From the NCBI GenBank assembly GCA_049115815.1, contig JAGDZO010000004.1, positions 186,001 through 250,000 on the forward strand: DNA of 64,000 bases, in the 5' to 3' direction. Made by a program: the position numbers and the translations under genes. Shown piece by piece: positions 1 through 7,759 of the stretch. The notes under the pieces are model-generated. The model searched no databases, had not been told where the DNA came from, and saw only the letters and a program-made list of their open reading frames with translations. This DNA comes from Marinoscillum sp049115815. Lineage in GTDB: Bacteria; Bacteroidota; Bacteroidia; Cytophagales; Cyclobacteriaceae. Numbering within the stretch: the first letter of the stretch is position 1; every line of letters starts with the position of its first letter.

Positions 1-911
1 GAAAAGGTATAATCACCGGCATTGCCCAAAACATGATGCGCATCCTTATCAAAACAGCATGGGACTACTTTGCCATCCCAAGTCATCACACAGGAGAACC
101 ACATCTTCCAGCATTCGTCGAGCATTTTGTTCTTTACAGTATACGTTCCGTCTGGACGCTGGTCGTACCGCGAGTACTTGGCTTCTGTTGGGATCAGCGG
201 ATTTCCTTGCTCATAATCATAGATCTGGGCAGTCTTGAAAGCCAGCTTGTCCACTTTGTATTCTTTGGCTAGTTTTTTAATAGTTGGGATCTCATGCTCA
301 TTCGGTTTTACTACTAGAAACTGCCATACCACATGGGGCGTGGGAGAATTTAGCTTCTTTTTCCAGTAAAGGATTCTTTCGGTTCCCTCTAGCACTTTGG
401 TCAACTCTCCACTCTTGCGATAGCTCTCATAAGTCTCCTGACTTGCTCCATCTATCGAAATAATCATGCGATCCAGTCCAGATTCCACAGTTTTACGAGC
501 TATATCATCGGTCAGGAAATGTGCATTGGTAGAAGTAGCAGTATAGATTTTTTTGGATGAAGCATACGAGATCATCTCCAGCAACTTGGGATGCAGGTAA
601 GGTTCTCCTTGAAAATAGAAAATCAAATACATCAAGGTATCTGCGAGCTCATCGATTACTTTGGTGAACAAGTCGTGCTCTAACCGCCCAGTTGGGCGTG
701 TGAACGAGCGCAATCCGCTGGGGCACTCTGGGCATTTGAGATTGCAGGCTGTAGTGGGCTCTATAGAGAGAGAGATCGGAAATCCGCTGATGTTGGGCTT
801 TCCATTTTTTCTGGACTGTCTAAAACTGCGATATATCTTAAAGGCATTATTTATTCGTTTAAAGGTTAGCTTTGAAGCCAGTTGATAACCATCGCGAATA
901 TTGACATACAT
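1..911 (-). CDS. Radical SAM/SPASM protein (C-terminus beyond window)
   Basis: About 303 residues are visible and the frame is still open at the window edge. Residues 51-64 read EPTTACNLKCPECP, giving the CxxxCxxC cluster (Cys56, Cys60, Cys63) that holds the [4Fe-4S]/S-adenosylmethionine centre. Close to the cut edge is VVPCCFDKDAHHVLGNAG, the typical opening of a SPASM domain that binds auxiliary iron-sulfur clusters. Such proteins are cytoplasmic and modify peptides, sugars or cofactors; the substrate cannot be told from sequence. The ATG is only 11 bp from the divergent DUF4105 gene, so the two promoters must overlap each other's coding sequence if both starts are right. Confidence 0.9.
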   Translation of the reverse strand, partial: MYVNIRDGYQLASKLTFKRINNAFKIYRSFRQSRKNGKPNISGFPISLSIEPTTACNLKCPECPSGLRSFTRPTGRLEHDLFTKVIDELADTLMYLIFYFQGEPYLHPKLLEMISYASSKKIYTATSTNAHFLTDDIARKTVESGLDRMIISIDGASQETYESYRKSGELTKVLEGTERILYWKKKLNSPTPHVVWQFLVVKPNEHEIPTIKKLAKEYKVDKLAFKTAQIYDYEQGNPLIPTEAKYSRYDQRPDGTYTVKNKMLDECWKMWFSCVMTWDGKVVPCCFDKDAHHVLGNAGDYTF

Positions 912-922
912 AGTTTAAACTT

Positions 923-2134
923 ATGAAGCATTCACCGGATATGTATTGGAGATCGTTGCTTTTTTCTACGCTTTTTTTTGTCGGACTTTTGGGGGCCGCT
1001 CAGCCCATCAAAGTATCCGAAAAGGCGCAGTTCAGCATTATGACCCTTGGGCCTTATCAGGAGGAACTGTACTCAGCTTTTGGGCACAGTGCCATTCGAT
1101 TTTACGATCCTGAAAGCAATATCGATTGGGTTTACAACTATGGTGTTTTTGATTTCGATCAGGAGAATTTCTTCGTCAATTTCGCTCTGGGCAAGATGCT
1201 CTATAAACTAGGCTTGTCCAAGTATCCCAGATTTCGTGATTATTATATAAGTAATGATCGTTTCATTACAGAGCAGCGCCTCAACTTGACCCAAGAGGAG
1301 AATCAGGCACTTTACGATTTCCTAGCGGAAAATTATAAGCCTGAAAACAAAGAGTACTACTACAACTATGTCTATGACAACTGTGCCACAAAAATGTATG
1401 ACGTGCTTGACGCAGTTTTTCCAGGCCGTATCAATTTTGATCTGACTTATACAGAACAGGATAAGACCATTCGTGACCTCATGGATGATTACCTCGAGTA
1501 TCAGCCTTGGGGCGATTGGATCATTGACATAGGTTTGGGTCTACAGATAGATCATGAAGCTTCCGCTAAGGAATACATGTTTTTACCGGATTATATAGAG
1601 AAGGCTTTCGCCAATGCGACATTTCAGCGCGATTCTATCACTGTGCCTTTAGTGCTTGAGCGCGTAGAAGTACATACCTCAAGTGATGTAGCCCCGGAGC
1701 AGAGCATGTTTACGCCGTTCAACTTTTTTGTGATCTTATTTTTCGTTGTGGGATTCTTCACCAATCGAGATTTCAAACGAAATAAGCGAACCAAGTGGAT
1801 TGATCCATTGCTATTTACCATAGCCGGACTACTCGGGTGGTGGGTCGTGTTTCTTTGGTTTGGCACAGTTCATCTGTCCAAAGACAATCTCAATATTCTA
1901 TGGGCAATACCACTGCATGTTCCATTTGCCTACATGATTGGTGTCAAAAAATTGCAGCCGTTCCTGAGCAAGTATTTCTTGATAGTGGCTGGTTGGTATG
2001 TGGTGTTGCTGGTCATTTGGACTGCTCTACCTCAGCCACTGCATATGGCGCTCATACCGCTCATACTGACTATGATTCTCCGCGGTTTTTACATTCATTT
2101 TGATTTGCGAAAGCAGCTCAAGAAGGCCAGTTGA
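923..2134 (+). CDS. DUF4105 (Lnb N-terminal-like) membrane protein
   Basis: The 403-residue product starts with a hydrophobic export signal; Met7 (position 941) would give a tighter signal peptide and is a plausible alternative start. Residues about 30-250 form the DUF4105 domain, with FGHSAIRFYDPE and a later DNCATKMYDVLD containing a conserved Cys. The C-terminal third has about five membrane-spanning segments, from FFVILFFVVGFF to the LIPLILTMILRGFY segment. The N-terminal domain is therefore probably periplasmic and anchored in the inner membrane. The family is common in Bacteroidota but its biochemical role is not established. It is transcribed divergently from the radical SAM gene. Confidence 0.88.
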   Translation: MKHSPDMYWRSLLFSTLFFVGLLGAAQPIKVSEKAQFSIMTLGPYQEELYSAFGHSAIRFYDPESNIDWVYNYGVFDFDQENFFVNFALGKMLYKLGLSKYPRFRDYYISNDRFITEQRLNLTQEENQALYDFLAENYKPENKEYYYNYVYDNCATKMYDVLDAVFPGRINFDLTYTEQDKTIRDLMDDYLEYQPWGDWIIDIGLGLQIDHEASAKEYMFLPDYIEKAFANATFQRDSITVPLVLERVEVHTSSDVAPEQSMFTPFNFFVILFFVVGFFTNRDFKRNKRTKWIDPLLFTIAGLLGWWVVFLWFGTVHLSKDNLNILWAIPLHVPFAYMIGVKKLQPFLSKYFLIVAGWYVVLLVIWTALPQPLHMALIPLILTMILRGFYIHFDLRKQLKKAS

Positions 2135-2153
2135 GCAGGCCTTATGACTTCCA

Positions 2154-3203
2154 TTATAAAAGAGATTCAATTTTCTGGTTATATGCTCTGACATCTCGCA
2201 GCTTTCGAATCCCCTTACGAAATGTCCAATACTGAGTGCCTTGTTGACGATTCAGTCTGCTTATTTGACCTAGTAGTCTAAGGTGATGGATTACAGAATT
2301 GTACCCGGCAAATAGCGATGCACCGGGATGGTAGATATGAGCCGGTTCGGCCCCTGCGCCGTTCAATTCTAATATTTTAAAATTTTTAAGCTGAGCTAAT
2401 TCTTCCCATGTAGAACATCTCAAATCGAATCGACCAAAGTGGAAGCCTTCAATTTCTTGACATAGTTTATCAATAGCATCACTGAGAGCCGGAGTGATCT
2501 GATGGTTGGCGTCCAGAAAAATCGTTCCTCTGGAGTGGTTTCCTATCGGTTCCACTTTCACGTGCTCTCCTTTATCAGGAATGGTCTGCATCAGTTGCTC
2601 AAAGCGCGAATGTTCAAAGTCGATTTGCAGCAGAGCACGTGGATTCATTTCCAACAGATGCCGTACAGAATGCTCCCCATCACCACTTACACCCAGAAAT
2701 TCCTTTTGCACGATTGAAGAAACCTGACCGGTTTTTGACCCAGGTAATTTCACATAGAAAACTCCGAGTTCTAAAGGCAGATCAATGTATTCTTGGATCA
2801 GATAGGGGACTGAAACTTTTTGGTGATATTTCGATAGCGCATCAGATGTCTGGATTACCTCAACAAGTTTTCCGCGCTCACCAAGATCAGGTTTGACTAT
2901 TACCGGGTAACCTATTTGAGAAGCGAATGCCCGAGCTTCCAAGATTTCAGTTGGATTGATGAGCTGATATTTTGGAAGATATTGAGTGGGTATTAGCTCA
3001 AGGATTTTTGCCTTACTTGCGCCAATCATTCCACCAAAATCAATGGTCGGGTTGGAGGCTGTGAAAAAGAAAAACGACCTACATCTTAGGGCCACCCAAG
3101 TGAAGTAAAAATAGATTGGGAAATAAAAAACGCTGAAAGGCAAAAACTCCCAATGAGTAAGTCGATAAAAAAGCCTGCGCCATTTCACCTTTTGTGAAGC
3201 CAT
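2154..3203 (-). CDS. ATP-grasp family protein (D-Ala-D-Ala ligase-like)
   Basis: The 349-residue protein carries an ATP-grasp fold: PVIVKPDLGERG resembles the ATP-binding loop, PYLIQEYIDLPLELGVFYVK the next strand pair, and FKILELNGAGAEPAHIYHP the metal-binding C-terminal part. This fold couples ATP cleavage to carboxylate-amine ligation, but the substrate is unknown. The N-terminal ~55 residues are aromatic-rich (HWEFLPFSVFYFPIYFYFTW) and may associate with the membrane, which is unusual for a soluble ligase. The start codon overlaps the stop of the upstream DinB gene (TAATG), so the two are probably translationally coupled. Confidence 0.8.
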   Translation of the reverse strand: MASQKVKWRRLFYRLTHWEFLPFSVFYFPIYFYFTWVALRCRSFFFFTASNPTIDFGGMIGASKAKILELIPTQYLPKYQLINPTEILEARAFASQIGYPVIVKPDLGERGKLVEVIQTSDALSKYHQKVSVPYLIQEYIDLPLELGVFYVKLPGSKTGQVSSIVQKEFLGVSGDGEHSVRHLLEMNPRALLQIDFEHSRFEQLMQTIPDKGEHVKVEPIGNHSRGTIFLDANHQITPALSDAIDKLCQEIEGFHFGRFDLRCSTWEELAQLKNFKILELNGAGAEPAHIYHPGASLFAGYNSVIHHLRLLGQISRLNRQQGTQYWTFRKGIRKLRDVRAYNQKIESLL

Positions 3204-3727
3204 TAAAAACTAGATGGTTGCTGGTAAAAACGAACAGTTGAGGAGGCCACTCCAAAATGTTCGGGAAGGACAATATTTGGAAAATTGGTCTTGAGACCTA
3301 TCTTGATCAAGGCCATGTGATGAACAGCATGCTCTATATTATAGGCCAACTCCCTCCAATAGGTAGTCTCCATTTTCAGTTCATTCGAGTTCTCCAATTC
3401 ATAATTAGCAGAAAGAATAAGCCGTTTATCTTGTGTGTTTGCCTCTATTCGGCCCTTCAGTAATTCCAAGGAATCAATTGCGAGATCCACATTTTCTTGA
3501 AGCGAGATATCACGATTGCGAAGGTCATAGTTCAATTGTCCGTTACTCAGAGATTTATCAAGACGTTGAAAAAATTCAAGTGTATGCCTTACATGCTGAC
3601 CAATGCTTGCTTCGTTCAATACTACCAATGGTGTGGCATATTGCTCGTTGTTCATCTGAACGATGACCAGTTTGATTTGATCGAGTAGGTACAATACGTA
3701 TTGATTGATAGACGTCATCAAATGCAA
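3203..3727 (-). CDS. DinB family protein
   Basis: This 174-residue protein has the four-helix DinB layout with spaced histidines: SIGQHVRHTLEFF in the second helix and IEHAVHHMALIKIGL in the last. These positions form the usual three-His metal site. DinB/YfiT proteins often act as metal-dependent transferases for bacillithiol or mycothiol, but many in Bacteroidota have no assigned substrate. Met4 (position 3718) is an alternative start. It is the first gene of a two-gene overlap with the downstream ATP-grasp gene. The 176 bp up to the neighbouring monooxygenase stop show nothing recognisable. Confidence 0.82.
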   Translation of the reverse strand: MHLMTSINQYVLYLLDQIKLVIVQMNNEQYATPLVVLNEASIGQHVRHTLEFFQRLDKSLSNGQLNYDLRNRDISLQENVDLAIDSLELLKGRIEANTQDKRLILSANYELENSNELKMETTYWRELAYNIEHAVHHMALIKIGLKTNFPNIVLPEHFGVASSTVRFYQQPSSF

Positions 3728-3903
3728 GAATAGCTAGTTTGTAATTTTGAAGCTTAGTTTCCATTCGCTTTTTCTATCTACAATGCTCAACTTGTCAGCA
3801 GTGTGACTAGAATGAAACCTGAGATTTACTGCCAATAAAGGAGGTTTGCAAAGTCAAATGATGGCTGTCTAATATGACTTTTTAGAAAGACGTTGATTTT
3901 GCT

Positions 3904-5349
3904 CTAGGATAGTGAGAGGGCATTATCCCGAATGCTATCTATTCTCAGCATTTTGTAATCCAAGATATAATTCTGATAGACCTTCCAGGGCGCCTTATGT
4001 CCCTGACTTGGCAAGGCTCCAGCTGCACGATGAAGATATCCGGAATTCAAATTCATCAATGGCTTTTTCTTCAAGCCTTCGTCTGGAATATGGGCTTCTA
4101 CTTTGGTCAGACCATCTTTATCCATCTCGTTCAAGACTCGTGAAATATATTCACTAGTAAGGTCGCTTTTCAAAGTCCAGGAAGCATTGGTATATCCCAC
4201 AAAAATGAAAAAGTTGGGCAGGCCACTTAGCATCAATCCTTTGTAAACGAAAGACTCGGAAAAGTCAAAGGGCTTATCATCAATCTTAACTTTCACTCCT
4301 CCAAAAGGCAAGATATTCAGTCCTGTGGCTGTTATGATCACATCAGCTTCTAGGGTTTCACCCGTATTCAGGCGAATGCCATTAGTCACGAATCGATCGA
4401 TGGTGTCTGTGACCACTGAAGCCTTTCCCTTCCTAATAGCTCGGAATAGGTCTCCATCTGGTGCCAAACAAAATCGTTGCTCCCATGGATTATAATTAGG
4501 AGTGAAATGTGGATCCACAGGAAAATCTCCAAGCTTAGCCTTCGCATTTTTGATAATGAAGTTCTTCATCATCTCAGGAAAGCGTCTACAAAAATTGAAG
4601 AAGATCATGTCTAGCATGATGTTCTTAACACGAATGAGTCTATAGGCTATTCCTTTCGGGAATATGCGCTTCATCAGCTGCGCAGCTTTATCTTGATTGG
4701 GCAATGCTCCTACATAGGTAGGAGATCTCTGAAGCATGGTGACATGTGATACTTCCTGTGCAATCTCAGGTACTATAGTCACCGCCGTAGCACCGCTTCC
4801 TATGACTACCACCTTCTTGTCTTTTAGCTGGGCATCTTCTGGCCACTTTTGTGGATGATAAATAGCGCCATTGAAATCCTCCGAACCTTCGAATGTAGGC
4901 GTGTATCCCTGATCATAGCTATAATATCCACTACAGCTTAGCAGGAAGCGACATGTATAGCTCGTTTCTATTCCGGTCTCAGGGTTAGAGACTTTGACCG
5001 TCCAAAGATTGTTTGACGAATCAAAATTGTATTCATCGACTCGCTGGTTGTATCTGATTCGGTCCAATATCTCATGTTCTTGGGCTGCTTCATTGAGGTA
5101 TTTCAGAATGGAAGGAGCATCTGCATATGATTTAGGATTGTTCCAGGTTTTGAAAGAATAGCCGAAGGTGTACATATCTGAGTCCGAACGGACCCCCGGG
5201 TATTTGAACAAGCTCCAGGTACCACCCAATTCTGACCTTGACTCTAATATTAAGAATTTTTTGTCGGGATTTTTTCTCCTCAGATGGCATGCAGCGCCAA
5301 TTCCTGATAGGCCAGCTCCTATGATGACAATGTCTAACCCTTCCTCCAT
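3904..5349 (-). CDS. FAD-dependent monooxygenase (Baeyer-Villiger/EthA type)
   Basis: The 481-residue flavoprotein opens with a dinucleotide fold, DIVIIGAGLSGIGAACHL, and ESRSELGGTWSLFKYPG follows as in Baeyer-Villiger monooxygenases. The family fingerprint FxGxxxHxxxWP is present as FNGAIYHPQKWP at about residue 157. A second Rossmann motif, VVVIGSGATAVTIVPEIA, binds NADPH. The length fits the EthA-type class rather than the longer cyclohexanone monooxygenases. It would insert oxygen next to a ketone, or oxidise a sulfur or nitrogen atom, with NADPH and O2 in the cytosol. The natural substrate is unknown. It ends a minus-strand run including recX, but the 54-bp gap leaves operon membership open. 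Confidence 0.9.
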   Translation of the reverse strand: MEEGLDIVIIGAGLSGIGAACHLRRKNPDKKFLILESRSELGGTWSLFKYPGVRSDSDMYTFGYSFKTWNNPKSYADAPSILKYLNEAAQEHEILDRIRYNQRVDEYNFDSSNNLWTVKVSNPETGIETSYTCRFLLSCSGYYSYDQGYTPTFEGSEDFNGAIYHPQKWPEDAQLKDKKVVVIGSGATAVTIVPEIAQEVSHVTMLQRSPTYVGALPNQDKAAQLMKRIFPKGIAYRLIRVKNIMLDMIFFNFCRRFPEMMKNFIIKNAKAKLGDFPVDPHFTPNYNPWEQRFCLAPDGDLFRAIRKGKASVVTDTIDRFVTNGIRLNTGETLEADVIITATGLNILPFGGVKVKIDDKPFDFSESFVYKGLMLSGLPNFFIFVGYTNASWTLKSDLTSEYISRVLNEMDKDGLTKVEAHIPDEGLKKKPLMNLNSGYLHRAAGALPSQGHKAPWKVYQNYILDYKMLRIDSIRDNALSLS

Positions 5350-5403
5350 AAGGCAATCTAAAAATTTATCTCGAAAGGAGTCAGAAGAGCAAAGGGTAGT
5401 CTA

Positions 5404-5889
5404 CTATTTTTGAGAAGAGGCATCCATTGCTTCCAGTTTTTTGAGAGCTTCAAAAGTCAAATCCATTTCAAAGCCTTTGCTCAGCATATAAGCCAGAGTT
5501 TTTTGCTTACGGTCCCAAGCACTGCCAACTACTTTGTGCCATTTTTTGGAGGCTAATTCTAGTAGTACAGCCTCGTATTTTTCAGGATCGATTACGGCCA
5601 AACCCTCCTTGATGACCTCTTCTGGCAGATGATATTGAAACAATGCCTGTTGGATTTTGACCTTGCCCCAGCGGTTAAATTCAAACTTATCATTGCAGAA
5701 AGCCCGACAAAAACGCTGCTCATCCACGAACCTCTCTTCTACCAGTTCGGCCAGTACGGATTGAGCTTCTTCGTCATTGAGTTCCCACTTCTGGAGTTTC
5801 TGAATTACTTCAAAAGGAGCACGTTCTCTGCTTGAGCAGAATTTCGCTGCTTTCGTTTTGGCTTGCTTGAGATAAGCTGCCCTTGACAC
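5404..5889 (-). CDS. recX: Regulatory protein RecX
   Basis: At 161 residues this is normal RecX length. It shows the three-helix repeats of the family, for example LVEERFVDEQRFCRAFCNDK and NRWGKVKIQQALFQYHLPEE; the RWG-K-I-Q-L pattern is the conserved central motif. RecX binds RecA filaments and limits recombination and the SOS response. recA is not nearby. The gene lies one base downstream of the YcxB-like gene on the same strand, so the two are probably cotranscribed. Confidence 0.87.
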   Translation of the reverse strand: MSRAAYLKQAKTKAAKFCSSRERAPFEVIQKLQKWELNDEEAQSVLAELVEERFVDEQRFCRAFCNDKFEFNRWGKVKIQQALFQYHLPEEVIKEGLAVIDPEKYEAVLLELASKKWHKVVGSAWDRKQKTLAYMLSKGFEMDLTFEALKKLEAMDASSQK

Positions 5890-5890
5890 G

Positions 5891-6364
5891 TTATTTGGTG
5901 TAGCCTTTTCGCTTCAGTACCGTGCCAATGAATTTGATCTCATTGTCATTATTGAAGATCTTGAAAGGGAGATACAAAATCTGAGCCTTGCTCACGAATA
6001 GTACAAAATGATCCTTACCTACTTTGACCCTCTTGATCTGATCCCATTTGAGTGGCATGCCTTGCTTGGCATTCATCTTCAGTAATATCTGCTGACTCGT
6101 GATCTCATAGGACAGCTTCTGAAACATAAACTTGCCTTGCTCTAGCTGCGTGACACCTGCGAATTGGATCAACCAAAACAATATATAAAGCACCAACCCA
6201 ATGGTGGCACCTATGATCCACCACCAGTTTGGGATCCATAGGTATCCAGCGCAGATAGCGAGATAAATCAATCCAACCCACCACTGCTGTTTGAGCACTG
6301 CGGCTAAAGCAGCTTTGATGTAAGTGCTTGTTGTTAATTGGTATTTTTTAGTTTTTACAATCAT
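5891..6364 (-). CDS. YcxB-like membrane protein
   Basis: The 157-residue protein has two adjacent membrane segments at about residues 30-50 and 52-72 (WWVGLIYLAICAGYLWIP, then WWWIIGATIGLVLYILFW). They are followed by a cytoplasmic half with the YcxB-like signature MPLKWDQIKRVKVGKDHFVL. The function is unknown. It lies 4 bp after the nadC stop and 1 bp before recX, placing it in a nadC-ycxB-recX transcription unit. Confidence 0.75.
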   Translation of the reverse strand: MIVKTKKYQLTTSTYIKAALAAVLKQQWWVGLIYLAICAGYLWIPNWWWIIGATIGLVLYILFWLIQFAGVTQLEQGKFMFQKLSYEITSQQILLKMNAKQGMPLKWDQIKRVKVGKDHFVLFVSKAQILYLPFKIFNNDNEIKFIGTVLKRKGYTK

Positions 6365-6368
6365 CTTA

Positions 6369-7229
6369 TTAAATAGCTTTTAAGCTCATATCCAAACTTT
6401 GATAGGAGTGCGTGAGCGCTCCTACTGAGATAAAGTCTACGCCTGTTTCAGCGATATCTCCAATATTTTTTTCATTGATGCCTCCTGATGCTTCGGTTTG
6501 CATTCGTCCACCCACCATTCTTACAGCCTCACTAATGGCCGAAGGTAGCATATTATCCAAGAGGACTCTGTGTACATGACCTGTGGCTATTACCTCTTCA
6601 AGTTCCTCAAGGTTTCTTACTTCCACTTCGATCTTCAAGTTCAGCTTGTTTTTCTTCAGGTAATCCACGGTAGACAAAATAGCTTCGGTGACTCCACCGG
6701 CATAGTCTATGTGATTGTCCTTAAGCATGACCATGTCATACAAGCCAAACCGATGGTTGTAACCTCCCCCAATAAGCACAGCCCACTTTTCCGGTAGCCT
6801 AAAGTTTGGAGTGGTTTTTCTGGTATCAAGCAATTTTGATCTAGAACCCTTGATCAGCAGATTCATTCTGTGTGTGTAAGTGGCTATTCCGCTCATGCGC
6901 TGAAGGCAGTTGAGGACTAGTCGCTCCGCGCTCAATATGGCCTGAGCATTTCCCTCTACGGTAAAGCCGACATTACCCTTGGTCACAAAATCACCATCTT
7001 TCTTTTTGAAATCGATTTTGATGTCTTTGTCCACATAATGAAAAATGCGGCCAGCCAAATTTAATCCAGCTATGATTCCGTGATCCTTGATCAGCAAGCG
7101 GGCATGGCTAATTTGCCCTTTGGGTATACTCCCAAGCGAGCTATGATCTCCATCTCCAATGTCCTCAGCGAGGGCATTTTTAATGAAATAGCGTATGCTC
7201 TGATTAGTAAGATAAGGAGGTGTTGCCAT
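6369..7229 (-). CDS. nadC: Nicotinate-nucleotide diphosphorylase (carboxylating)
   Basis: NadC converts quinolinate and phosphoribosyl diphosphate to nicotinate mononucleotide, CO2 and diphosphate in de novo NAD synthesis. The 286-residue product has the expected sequence order: EDIGDGDHSS near residue 20, LDTRKTTPNFRLPEKWAV, then GGGYNHRFGLYDMVMLKDNH, with C-terminal EASGGINEKNIGDIAETGVD forming the phosphate site. Length and motifs match the family. A -7 element matching TAnnTTTG (7237-7244) lies 7 nt from the ATG, so its leader is very short or absent. The next two genes on this strand follow within a few bases. Confidence 0.96.
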   Translation of the reverse strand: MATPPYLTNQSIRYFIKNALAEDIGDGDHSSLGSIPKGQISHARLLIKDHGIIAGLNLAGRIFHYVDKDIKIDFKKKDGDFVTKGNVGFTVEGNAQAILSAERLVLNCLQRMSGIATYTHRMNLLIKGSRSKLLDTRKTTPNFRLPEKWAVLIGGGYNHRFGLYDMVMLKDNHIDYAGGVTEAILSTVDYLKKNKLNLKIEVEVRNLEELEEVIATGHVHRVLLDNMLPSAISEAVRMVGGRMQTEASGGINEKNIGDIAETGVDFISVGALTHSYQSLDMSLKAI

Positions 7230-7236
7230 CTGACCG

Positions 7237-7244
7237 CAAAATTA
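7237..7244 (-). promoter_or_regulatory. -7 element of nadC promoter
   Basis: On the minus strand this reads TAATTTTG, an exact match to the Bacteroidota -7 consensus TAnnTTTG. A TTTC sequence 18 nt upstream could be a weak -33 element. The element ends 7 nt before the nadC ATG, so transcription probably starts at or just upstream of the start codon. Confidence 0.6.
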
Positions 7245-7280
7245 GGAAAGCTGACACGATCTGAAACTATTAGAGAGTAA

Positions 7281-7670
7281 TTATTCGCGACTTAGACTGA
7301 TCGAATCAATCTTCATTTCATCATTGACTTTTTTGAGAAGCATCAACACGCGATAGCTTCCTTCATCAAATTTGTATGTCCCGATACTATATTTCAAACT
7401 ACCTGCTGTGGCAGACCCGCGGTGTACATATTCAAATCCTCTGCTCGGATTTTTCAGAAAAAAATCACGGAGGACAACCTCTGCCTGAATGATGCTGTAG
7501 TTAGAAGCCTTCCCGTTTAGTTTGATTTCGAGGTTTGAATTGCAGAATTTGATCAATTCCTTGGAGCTTCCCGCTTTCATAGCAGCTCCCACATTCTCTA
7601 GAATACCGTCTTGAGCGGTAGCTCCATAGGATAGTGCCAGTGAAAGAAAGATTGTAGCTAATCGGAACAT
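7281..7670 (-). CDS. DUF4783 exported protein
   Basis: The 129-residue protein begins with a clear signal peptide (FRLATIFLSLALSYGATAQ, cleavage near residue 19). The mature part resembles the NTF2-like fold of DUF4783, a family of small periplasmic proteins in Bacteroidota: KAGSSKELIKFCNSNLEIKL followed by FFLKNPSRGFEYVHRGSA. The role is unknown. It lies upstream of nadC on the same strand, with a separate nadC promoter in between. Confidence 0.75.
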   Translation of the reverse strand: MFRLATIFLSLALSYGATAQDGILENVGAAMKAGSSKELIKFCNSNLEIKLNGKASNYSIIQAEVVLRDFFLKNPSRGFEYVHRGSATAGSLKYSIGTYKFDEGSYRVLMLLKKVNDEMKIDSISLSRE

Positions 7671-7747
7671 TATTTAAAGTTATCTAAAATTATGCCACAA
7701 ATGAACCCAAAAGCCACTTTATAGATCAATCTTGGATGCGCGGTTAT

Positions 7748-7755
7748 TATATTTG
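7748..7755 (+). promoter_or_regulatory. -7 element of gpmI promoter (leaderless arrangement)
   Basis: The sequence TATATTTG matches TAnnTTTG exactly. It ends 4 nt before the gpmI ATG at 7760, so the predicted transcription start coincides with the start codon. No clear TTTG -33 element is seen at the usual 19-nt distance. Confidence 0.6.
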
Positions 7756-7759
7756 CCGC

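Noticed and set aside
661..885. Plus-strand 74-residue frame at 661-885
   Set aside because: It is the reverse of the conserved radical SAM gene that carries the CxxxCxxC motif.
7736..7759. Upstream start of gpmI at 7736
   Set aside because: It would add eight residues not in the family and would place the -7 element inside the coding region.
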